From NCBI GenBank assembly GCA_026008535.1, contig BRKX01000007.1:56347001-56411000 (forward strand): DNA of 64,000 bases. The letters are read 5' to 3'. The stretch's first letter is position 1; each line of letters starts with the position of its first letter. The notes beneath the pieces are model-generated. The model was not told the origin of the DNA, made no database searches, and saw only the letters and a list, made by a program, of their open reading frames with translations. Positions 55,615-64,000 of this stretch are shown here, piece after piece. A program made the position numbers and the translations under genes. The stretch comes from Perilla frutescens (Eukaryota > Streptophyta > Magnoliopsida > Lamiales > Lamiaceae).

Positions 55615-57160
55615 TCAATTTATGTTCAGACTGCGGATAGAAACCAAACTGACATTAAGAATCTCGGGTTCCTCTTCTTCAAACTCGATCTGGGCGTCTC
55701 CTTCAGTGTTGGTGTTGGCCTTGGGTGGTTCTTTATCTTCACTGGCTGATTCGAGCTCATTCTGCTTCGTGATGAATAGAACTCGTCGGTTCGGGCACTG
55801 GTTCTGAAAATGGCCCCAACCTTGGCATTTATGGCACTGAACATCTCTGGCTCGACTAGGGGCTGAAGTTGGCGCCGCATTAGGATGGTTTGGCCGTGTG
55901 AAATTCAGCCGGGTTGGAGCTAAAGGTGTAGGATCGGTCCTATGGCTTGGCGGTGGTGTAGAACGGTCAAAACGCCATTTAGGTGGTCCGGATTGGCCTC
56001 GGGGTCGAGTGGAGTCCGTAGAAGAAGTAGAAGATGATGTGGAATACGTACCTTTTTTCCAAGATGGCCGTGTAGGGGCTGAAGTATGGTGTGATCGATG
56101 TTGGTCTTCTCGAAGCTGTCTCTCCACAATTGATACGTAGTGCACCATGTTATCTACACTCATGAAGTCTCTGAGCTCAACTCCACATGCAATGTCAGGA
56201 TTCATGCCTTTAATGTACCTGATGATGGTAGCATTTAAGGACTCTTGCTTTCCGACTCGGTTCAAGGCGGTCTCCAACTCTTTGTGGTACTCTTCGATGG
56301 AACGGATGCCTTGCTTAATCCGGTTGAGCTTCTTCTCAAGCTCTCTCTCATAATGAACTGGTGTGAATCTTTCTCGTATGAAGCCTTTCATTTTTTCTCA
56401 TGTATCAACAGGCGGATATCTCTCTCTGCGTCGCCTCTCTTGCTGCATTTCCCACCATGAGGCTACGTAGCCTCTAAACTCCAATGAAGCTAATTGGACT
56501 TTCTTGATCTCTGGAAAGTCATAGCAGGTGAAGATCTTGTCTACCTTGCGTTCTCAATCTAAGTAAAGATCAGGATCATGTAGACCTTCAAATTCTAGAA
56601 TGCTCATTTTGATGTTGTTGAGCAAACCGTCTCCATCTTCATTTCTGGGCCTTTCATAATGAACTGCTTGTCTGACAGGTGCCCTGGGATGATCTTGGTG
56701 ATTTTCTTGCCATGGTGGATTGAAGTCGGCTTCATATCCACCTGCTGCATCGAACTCGGGTCCGAATGCGTTGTTTCCAATGTTTTCTTGAAAAGCGGGC
56801 TGCCTCGGAGCGCCTCTTTGCTGGGGTTGTTGGACTACTAGTGATGTAGTCTACTGAGTTGTGAGTTTCTTGATCTGCTCAGTTAGCTCAGCTACTTGAT
56901 TCCCGAACTCATCCTTCATCAATTGGCTTTGGCGCCTAAAGTACTTTGCCATAGCTTCAAATTGGTACTTCGGGTCCCATTCAGTTTTGGACGAGTAGGA
57001 TGGATCATCTGGTGTGGTAGACAATTTTGGGTCATCTACGGGAGGTGTCGAAGTAGTGGCTTCATTCTTATCTATGAGCGGGGTTGAATCGATGGCTTCA
57101 CTCTTGCCTTTGTCCACGGTACCTACAAAACGAACAAACATAAAGGAAAACAAGGAAGGA
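55615..57160 (-). pseudogene. Element B gag
   Basis: The N-terminal segment (57153-56851) contains WDPKYQFEAMAKYF and QVAELTEQIKKLT, matching the gag start of element F. After three stops the capsid part (YDFPEIKKVQLASLEFRGYVASWW; MKGFIRERFTPVHYERELEKKL) leads into the segment 56391-55615, with YHKELETALNR, a basic Ser/Thr/Pro linker and the zinc knuckle CHKCQGWGHFQNQC near 55800-55845. The frame ends TGA-side at 55615, followed by the protease region. Confidence 0.88.
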
Positions 57161-57913
57161 TCCTCACAACCTCATGTTTCTCTCATTTGTTTTCACTCTT
57201 GATTTTACTGCTCGTGTTTGCACTCAAAGTGTATGGTGATGTGTGTGTGTCGTGTACATGAGGTGAGAGGTAGCACTCTTTGTCAAATATCGAGGGTACG
57301 GATTAATTCCATGAAGGTTTGACGAGGATTGCTAACTAGGATCAATGGATGATGTGTGGCTATGATATGTAAGTGGCATGTGGGTTGATGTGGCAAAGGG
57401 ATGGGGCCGGATGCCTGTGTGGCGTGTGGTGAGGTGTCGAGTAGGGTAGAGTGGGTTAGGGTTGAATGGATCCCCAAGGGTGGAAGGAAAGAAGTAGGAA
57501 GGAAAAGGAAAGAAAGATTAGGTAATTTGGAAAGTGTTACACAATTGTGACACAATCTAAATATCCTAATTGAACTAGACTCTAAAAGGAAATAACAAAA
57601 AAGAAATTACAATTCAAAAGAAAATTACCAAAATAAAAAATAGAATCACAAGGTAAATACCAAATATAATGTAGTACTAAAAGGAAAGTACCAAAATAAA
57701 TCAAGACTCAATTGGAAACACAATGAATATTCCTCTTTTTTTTTGTCGATTTCTTTTTTTTTTGTATTCGGCTTTTTTATTACCGATTCTTTTTTTATCG
57801 ACTTTCTCTTTTTTTTTCAATGGATAGATATGCTATTACAACTCGATAAAATAAAATAAAAAGACACGTACGATGACACGTCAGATTGAAACACGACCAG
57901 CAGAGCTGACGTG
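57161..57913 (-). other. Leader of element B
   Basis: Non-coding leader between the primer site and gag. On the minus strand it is A-rich at 57730-57830, as is the F leader at 25390-25435. The open frame at 57283-57555 has no family resemblance and I do not call it. Confidence 0.55.
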
Positions 57914-57925
57914 GCTCTAATGCCA
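57914..57925 (-). other. Primer-binding site of element B
   Basis: On the minus strand TGGCATTAGAGC, six bases after the LTR, two changes from the initiator tRNA-Met site. Confidence 0.82.
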
Positions 57926-58663
57926 AATTTATGATACGACCCGGACAATTAATCTAGGATGAACAAAAGACGTAGCGGAAGAATTCTAAGAATCGAAACA
58001 CGTTAACTAATGAAGGGCTTCAATCCGACTCGATAAACAATGAAAATACGACAATCTAAGAAACTAAAATACGTAGATGATGTCACAAACTATGTAACAC
58101 AAAACCAAGGGAATGAGGGCTGAAAAGGGACGAAATAAGGCTGGAATTTGATTAGGAATTCTTGAGTGATGGTTTGTGAAGAAGGGCTTGGAGAATGTAG
58201 GATATGTTAGGGATAAAACGAACTTACGTAGGAATTGGGATTGAATCGAACTTGAACTTAGGGCTGACTTGAAGCGGACGGTGATGAGGATGATTGGCGT
58301 CGAGTATGGTGTTGATGGTTGATGATGTTGTGGTGAATCACAACCCGATAGCCTCCTTGAATCTTGAACGTATCCAAGATTAAAATCTCTAAGTTGATCT
58401 TCGTGTAGCGAATACCGGTTAATCCCTCAAGTGGATTAAGCAATACCCTTGAATAAGACTTAAAGTTCCTAGCTCTAAGAATGAATATTTTCGTATGAAA
58501 CTATTCAAAAGACGTAAAAGATTGAGACACAATTGTATGCAAAAGCAATTTAATTCAACAATGTCTAAAGTATCAATGTGACAATGTTCCCCTATTTATA
58601 AGAACTAATAGGGCCGAAAACTAGAGCTATTATGGTCGAAAATAAGGGATCCAAAAAGAGATC

Positions 58664-58668
58664 CAACT
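58664..58668. repeat. Target-site duplication of H2
   Basis: CAACT at 58664-58668 and 61066-61070. Confidence 0.93.
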
Positions 58669-61065
58669 TGTGATACCCCGTCCCTTTTTCGAAATTATGA
58701 ATTATAATTTTAGAAAATGAATTTTAATTAATATTGTTTGAATATTAATCATGTGAGTATGTTTGTATGTTATGCCGTTGTTTTATTGCAGGTTGTCTCA
58801 CTCGAGCCGATACGTCATAGCACAGTGATGTTATACTGAGTGTATAACATAGTTTGAATTGTAATACTAAAGTGTCGAGTTATATGAAAATGAATGAATG
58901 TGCTTGTATTTAATAGTGTGCTTGCCATAACTTGAACACCCTAACGCTGAGTTGATCGGGAAAGTATTAAAAAGTGTTTTGAAAATCTAAGTCGTGTTAA
59001 ATGGAGTTGAAAATGTCCGGGAGTCGAAATAGAATTGGGGGTTGAATGGGGCACGCCGCGCGCCCGCGAGGTGGTGCGCGCCCGCGGGGCCGTGCGCGGC
59101 CGCGGGAGGCTGCGCGCCCGCGGGACGAGCGAGAGGCATGCGCCGGCGCGGGGTTGTGCGCTCGCGGGGATCTTGGCCGAGAGCCCCCTCGCGCGGTCGC
59201 GGGAGGTGCGCGGTCGCGGGCTGGGCCGGATTTCTATCTATAAATACAACACTTATTCATTTCACCTTCATCTTCCTCTCTCTTTTGGGAGATTTCCTCC
59301 ATCTCTCTCTCCCAAGAAATCCTTCAACTTTTGGAAGGGAATCCTACCATCATTATCCATCATCTAAGGTAATCTAACACCACTTCCCTCTTGATGATTA
59401 AGCTTTATTCTTGTTGATTTGAATCTAGGGTTTATATCCAAAAATTAGGGTTTTTGATTTTATTGATCCTCTTGCTTTAACATCTCAAACATATGGTTTA
59501 TTTACCTTCTTGAAGCTATATGTGGAGTTATATTGAGTTCCTATGGTTCATTGTTGCTAAAAATTGGATTTTTGCCCTAATTTTCCTTGATATGATGATT
59601 GTTGGTTGGAGATGTTATGAGGGTTGTTTGGGGTTGATTTTCATGTATGTTAGAGCCCTAGGATGAAGGTGTTCGTATTTGAAATGTTGAGTTTAAAGTA
59701 TTTAAAATGAGTCATGAGCATGTGGTTTAAATGGGTGCACGTAACGTGTTCGATTAAATGTTTCAAAGAGTTTTAATGTGTATTTCGAGTCCAAAAATCA
59801 CAGTATGAGCTTGTTTATTCATGATTGTGTATGTATTCATGTTTGAAGACTTTAAAGCAAAGTATAGCATGAGTTTGGTCTAAATTATGATTTAATTGTA
59901 TACCTCGACATCTAAAATGAAAAGAGGATTAAAAATGTGCAAGGTGACGTATTGTGGCTCGAGGTGGACAAATTGTGGGCGACAAAGGAGTGTTTCAAAG
60001 GTTGAGAAATTGTGAAAGCGTCTCATAAGGTGGGGTAACTCTAAACTGTGAACACGTGTAAGGTTATAGTTATTGTTGTGCTTTGATTGTATAAGTATGA
60101 AGGGTCTTCGGACAAGAGATAAAAGAGACCCTTTGGGGCATAACAGAGATCCTTCGGGGTCGACAAAGAGACCCTTCGGGGTAGAGATCATTTGGGATCG
60201 AATATAGACCTGTTAATGTCCTCCCTGGGGGGTAGTATGTCTGTGGGCATCCCTACAGGGCCAAAGATATTGATTAACGGAGGCATCATGATGTTTAGAC
60301 CCTACGGGGTTGAGACTAGTCTCCACAAAGTAAAGAAAAATACATATATTATATTTTCACTTGTGCAATTAGCTATAACTGTTTACAGTGTTCCCCACTG
60401 AGTATGTTATTAAATAATCACCCATTCATTCAATGAATTTCAGGTTGAGGAGTCAAGGCCGGGGTAGGAGCGTTGTCAACACAGGAGAACCCCCACAAGA
60501 TTGTGTTTACTTTGAATACGCATATTATTATAATTCCATTGATTGTTCTATTTATCTTATGATTAGCGATTATTGGGAATGGGATTAGCCCGATTTTTGT
60601 AGTAGTGAACGTATTTAACTTGATATAACATGTTAAATGATTTAAAGGCGGGTCGTTTGACCTAGGAGCCTACGTTGTGTAAATATATGACGATGAACTC
60701 TAAATTTTTGTGATAGTTATACTAGGATACTAGACGGACGGGTTATCTAAGACCTATGAGCCCGATAGGTTAGATGATTGTATGAATGATGTGGATGGGT
60801 TTATTCTATGCTTCCGTTAAATACTATATTATGTGACAGGGTAGATTTGATAGGTTGCATGTTATATTGATGAATGAAAAATTTATATGGGATTTTCAAT
60901 GTCATACCATATTATGCTTTTGACCTTAGCTTCCGCTCAATTTATTAAGAAAACGCAAATAGATGTAAATAAAGTATTGCTAAGTGACGTGGCCAAACGG
61001 AGTAGTTTGGGGCGTTACAAGTATGATAGGTGACGTGGCCAAACGGAGTAGTTTGGGGTGTTACA
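58669..61065 (+). mobile_element. Solo LTR H2, 2.4 kb
   Basis: 2397 bp from TGTGATACCCCG to GGGGTGTTACA with an exact 5 bp duplication, matching H1 in reverse. TATAAATA at 59239-59246, preceded by the CpG array and followed by a C/T-rich leader. The interior has short GACCCTTCGGGG repeats (60128-60190). The last ~40 bases are duplicated in tandem, with an inner end at 61019 and the true end at 61065. No pol genes. The two ends are near inverted repeats (TGTGATACCCC and TGTAACACCCC), so a DNA element is an alternative, but TG..CA and a 5 bp duplication favour an LTR. Confidence 0.82.
59046..59222 (+). repeat. CpG-dense ~18 bp repeat array in H2
   Basis: About eight imperfect units of the type GCGCGCCCGCGGG or GCGCGGTCGCGGG plus 4-6 bases, ending 17 bases before the TATA box. 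The open frames across it are low-complexity Arg/Ala/Gly and I do not call them as genes. Confidence 0.87.
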
Positions 61066-61588
61066 CAACTAGACTAGGAAATTGCCTAAACTAGAATTCT
61101 ATTTAAGGTAGAAACTTGTCTTAATTAAAATTCTAGTCAAACCTATGACTATAGACTATAATGACCGAAAATTATGAACAAATAATTAAATAAAATATGA
61201 TCCACTATAGTCCCAAAATTAAATTAAATAAATACTATAGTCTAAAATAAAATTAACCCCTTAATTAAATAATCAAGGGCCGATTTTCTTCTCACTTGCA
61301 CACGTGCACGTTGATTTTCATGCAACACCATGCACACGTGCACTTTTACTCTTTATCTTCAACTCTCCAAGTTATGTTCTCCATGGTGTGATCTTGATCA
61401 TCAATAGTTAATAAATTAACTATCTTGGAATTTCTTCTTTCAACTTCTTCATCTCCAATCTCGAGCTTTCTTTAAATCAACACTTGCAAGTATGCTTGAA
61501 GCTTCTTAGCTCTTGATCTTGTAATTCATCCTCGAAATTGCAACTCCGGGTCTTGATCTTCATTGTTGCTCATGGCTTCATCACTTCA

Positions 61589-62091
61589 TTATACCATCAG
61601 CCCTTCTTTCACTCCCTCAGGCCTATTGTGACGTGGATTGGGGTTCTTGTTTGGACACTCGAAAATCTTTAACAGGTTACTGTGTCTTTTTAGGCTCCAA
61701 CTTGATTTCGTGGAAGTGCAAAAAGCAATCAATAGTCTCTCTTTCATCCGCAGAAGCGGAGTACAGGAGTCTAGGCTACACAGTGCGTGAGATTCTTTGG
61801 ATCTCTTTTGTGGTTTCCCTTTTCCACTTGCCGTTTCCTACACCGGTGCCTATTTTTTGCGATAATCGTGCAGCGATACAGATCACGCAAAATCAAGTGT
61901 TCCATGAGAGGACGAAGCATCTTGACCTTGACTGTCACTTCTCTCGTCTTCACTTTAAACAAGGATTCATACATCCTCTCCACGTTTCCACTACTGTTCA
62001 AGTCACCGATATCTTCACCAAGTCCTTTCCTCGCACTCGCTTTCTTGAACTATTTTCCAAGCTGCAACTTGGTGATGTTCACCATGACTAG
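61589..62091 (+). pseudogene. Element D RNase H
   Basis: Resumes D after B. The open segment 61633-62091 has DWGSCLDTRKSLTGYCVFLG, LISWKCKKQ, SLSSAEAEYRSL (catalytic glutamate), FCDNRAAIQIT (aspartate), HERTKHLDLDCHF and QVTDIFTKSF, ending LGDVHHD. A frameshift near 61620 separates it from the linker to the reverse transcriptase. Natural stop at 62089-62091. Confidence 0.9.
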
Positions 62092-62106
62092 ATTTCGGGG
62101 GGGTGG

Positions 62107-62374
62107 TGTTGAGATCTCATGCATGCAGCATACTTTTTCTCCATGCAGGTGCATGGTGATTTTCCCTGTAGCTCAGCTACAGCTCCACACAATTGCTGAT
62201 TAGGTTGCCCACGTGGCAGTAGATGTTTTGTTCTTTCCCGCCTCTCCTTAGCTTAGGCATCACGTTTTCCATCATCTAGTATAAATAAGTGTGGAGCTTA
62301 TTTGATTGTTGTAGTTCTGTAACAGAAATTATTATGAAATACAAAATATTTTTCCCAATCTCGTTTTCTCTACA
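62107..62374 (+). repeat. 3' LTR of element D
   Basis: 268 bp, TGTTGAGATCTC to TTCTCTACA, preceded by the purine run CGGGGGGGTGG. It is longer than the 5' LTR mainly through small insertions near 62175-62215. Followed by TAAAC. Confidence 0.92.
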
Positions 62375-62379
62375 TAAAC

Positions 62380-63870
62380 TTTCTATTTTTCTTCCTCAAA
62401 AAAGAAAAAAGAAACTTTCTATTTTCCTTGAAAAATGTGAACGTGCTATCTACCTTCTCACTTTTGTTTAGTTTTTTGTTTTTTCATTTTCAATTTTTAT
62501 TATTTTTTTAATTTTTTTTAGTAAAATTATTTAAGTAAATTTATAATTAATTAATTTTGAATTACTTTAATTTATGATGATGAGCAATTTTTATAGTACC
62601 AAAAAATATTCCACCCCTACCTACTTGCGTAATAATTTTTTTCTGGATAATATGGAGATCCGACCCGACCTATCCCGGGCCATTGTGTTAATTTTGGTTA
62701 GACTAGATCCGTTTTATTGTCTGCCCACTACTTTTTTTATGAGTGTTTCTAAATGCCCCACTAAATTTACTTTACACACCACATTTACTTTTCACACCAC
62801 AAAAATAGTTATTTTTTTTCATTTTTGCTTTACACACCACGCAAAAAGACCATTTTCAACTTAAAAAAAGTAAAATTTAGACTTTACTTGAATTTAAAAC
62901 AAAAAATAGATATCCAAACAACAAAAGAAAATAGATCCGTCTTCTCTCTTCACTCTGGAATGCAAACAACAAATCGAAGGAGAAGAACAAGGAGGAAAAT
63001 CGAAGCACACTCAAGAAGTATCGAATTTCAATTTTTGAAATACTCAAAGCCCGTGAACTATGAAGTCAAGGCAACAAGTTTGTAAGTATTTTAATTCCTT
63101 TCATGGTTATTAGGATTTTACATGAATATTTTATTTTATGTGAATTTTGTGGCATTTTGTTAGTTTAAATTTCTGTAATATGTTTCAAAGATGAAATATA
63201 ATGAATTTTTGGATGAATTAGTTTGAATCTTAACCTGAAATTTCATAAACAAGTATTATCGATATGTTCTTTTTAAATAGTGTTCTCGATCTGTTCTTGA
63301 ATATTATTCTCGATCTGCTTTGTTTGAATTCTAGGTTCATTATCATGTTTTTGAATCGGTTTTAGGTTGATTCATAAACATGTTTTTAAATAGAAATAGT
63401 GTAATTCTAAAACATGTTTTTGAATCGGATTAATTAGGTGGTTCATAAAGATGTTGTTGAATGTGATTTGTAAGTATACTGATGTTTTAGGTTGATTCAT
63501 AAACATGTTTTTGAATAGAAACAGTGTGATTCAAAAACATGTTTTTGAATCTAGTTTAGGTGGTTCATAAAGATGTTGTTGAATGTTGTTTTTTTTGTTG
63601 GGATTGTACATAACTTATAAATATTTGATATGTAGATTCTCGAAGGAGGTCCACAACATCTGCAAGGAGATAAAACATCCTTGAACGTAATGAAGCATCT
63701 CGAGTTATACGAGAAGAGTTGCAAAATCAACAATTTAATAAAAGAGATAGGGCCAATGATGTGTTCTGCCTTACTGGGCTAAGGATCACAGGGACTCCGG
63801 TCCAATTTGTTGGTGAGGATATAGCTGTAGCACAACCAGTTGTCCGTCTTCTATTGAGGGTGTCGGCTAG
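62380..63870. other. Unassigned region; possible 5' part of a spliced transcription unit
   Basis: AT-rich, no recognised protein. Around 62745-62850 ACACACCAC-type repeats resemble termini of some plant DNA transposons. At 63079 GTAAGT is a good splice donor after a C/T-rich to A-rich leader, and GATATGTAG near 63634 is a possible acceptor followed by about 140 bases open in two frames (residues such as LITGTPVQFVGEDIAVAQPVV in pieces). It is cut off by the LTR at 63871. No function can be assigned. Confidence 0.25.
63360..63590. repeat. Tandem duplication, ~105 bp units
   Basis: Two copies offset by 125 bases, starting TTTTAGGTTGATTCATAAAC at about 63360 and 63485 and both ending GTTCATAAAGATGTTGTTGA. 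They differ at roughly 10 positions. Confidence 0.85.
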
Positions 63871-64000
63871 TGGTACGACCCGGATAATTAATCTAGGATG
63901 ATCTAGAGACGTAGCAGAAGACTTCTGGATATGAAACACGTCAGAAAATGAAGGGCTTCAATCCGACTCTATTAAACGAATTAATCTAGACAATTAAAAT
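63871..64000 (-). repeat. LTR of the B/F family, truncated by the window edge
   Basis: Starts TGGTACGACCCGGATAATTAAT, compared with TGATACGACCC in B. Further in, AGACTTCTGGATATGAAACA agrees with the F LTR (reverse complement of about 25170-25200) rather than with B, so this is an F-like copy in the minus orientation. Whether a whole element follows cannot be seen. Confidence 0.85.

Larger units (their letters stand above)
37386..61583 (-). mobile_element. Ty3/gypsy element B, host of three later insertions
   Basis: On the minus strand: 5' LTR 61583-57932 (containing H2), primer site 57925-57914, gag, protease and reverse transcriptase to 53931, Athila-like element C, RNase H and integrase 41809-40107, solo LTR E2, then 3' LTR 38635-37386. 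Both LTRs are 1250 bp once H2 and its TSD are removed, and differ by a few percent in the part I compared. FNVADLSPF and the LTR-encoded tail fit a chromovirus-like clade, possibly CRM; that is unproven. Many stops and frameshifts are present. Confidence 0.93.
57932..61583 (-). repeat. 5' LTR of element B, split by solo LTR H2
   Basis: Parts 57932-58668 and 61071-61583 together equal the 3' LTR at 37386-38635 in content and length. The empty site in the 3' LTR (GATTCAACTAGAC at about 38114) confirms H2 as a later insertion. Its coding start has in-frame stops, unlike the 3' LTR copy. Confidence 0.95.
34591..62374 (+). mobile_element. Ty1/copia element D, short LTRs, gag and protease deleted, split by element B
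   Basis: 5' LTR 34591-34844, primer site 34845-34856, internal region 34857-37385 and 61589-62106, 3' LTR 62107-62374. The flanks GAAAC (34586-34590) and TAAAC (62375-62379) match at 4 of 5 bases. Without B and its passengers D is about 3.6 kb. The internal region begins directly at the end of the protease/pre-integrase linker, so gag and protease are gone. B is inserted between the reverse transcriptase and RNase H with TSD CTTCA. Confidence 0.88.

Noticed and set aside
58669..61065. H-type element as a DNA transposon with inverted termini
   Set aside because: A 5 bp target duplication, TG..CA tips and an LTR-like promoter fit a solo LTR better; kept as an alternative in the finding.
1..64000. 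tRNA, rRNA, CRISPR or bacterial operon structure
   Set aside because: None seen; tRNA-like matches are only the 12-19 base primer-binding sites of the retroelements.

Overview
This is a retrotransposon-dense stretch of a flowering-plant nuclear genome, probably a eudicot. The evidence is an intronless plant L-type lectin receptor kinase, plant-type Ty1/copia, Ty3/gypsy (Athila-like and another clade) and L1-type LINE proteins, a hAT-type MITE, and AT-rich intergenic DNA. I cannot resolve the species. I see no rRNA, tRNA or CRISPR array. Only one convincing host gene is present: the lectin receptor kinase at 2395-4326 on the minus strand. Just upstream of it lies a recent ~270 bp tandem duplication (4412-4983).

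The rest is three independent nests of elements, most resolved to the base by target-site duplications (TSDs). Nest 1 (7157-22828): a near full-length L1-like LINE on the minus strand (10 bp TSD), split in its endonuclease domain by copia element E (11385-20334, TSD CAAAC). Nest 2 (23096-~33700): copia element G, whose 5' LTR is split by gypsy element F (24012-28980, TSD TTCCC/TTCTC). F is itself split by solo LTR H1 (26110-28544). Nest 3 (34591-62374): copia element D with short LTRs and no gag or protease, split by gypsy element B on the minus strand (37386-61583, TSD CTTCA). B carries three further insertions: solo LTR E2 (38639-40101, TSD CATTC), a complete 12.1 kb Athila-like element C (41815-53925, TSD CAGAA) and solo LTR H2 (58669-61065, TSD CAACT). 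Removing H2 makes the two B LTRs exactly equal in length (1250 bp). The window ends inside another LTR of the B/F family (63871-64000).

Nearly all element genes are broken by stops or frameshifts. Element E is the youngest measurable one: a single open frame with two TGA stops, and LTRs that differ at about 17 sites by eye. The strongest unusual signals are these: the B/F pol reading frame appears to run through the polypurine tract into the 3' LTR, so that the LTR start encodes a conserved peptide; the LTRs of the two subfamilies carry different promoter-proximal repeat modules (paired CACGTG boxes or CGGTATGCCCATACCG hairpins); a CpG-dense ~18 bp repeat array sits directly upstream of the TATA box in both H LTRs; element C carries three near-identical hairpins with polypurine-tract-like tails upstream of its real tract; and solo LTR E2 has a filler segment near its tip that matches nearby LTR DNA in inverted orientation.
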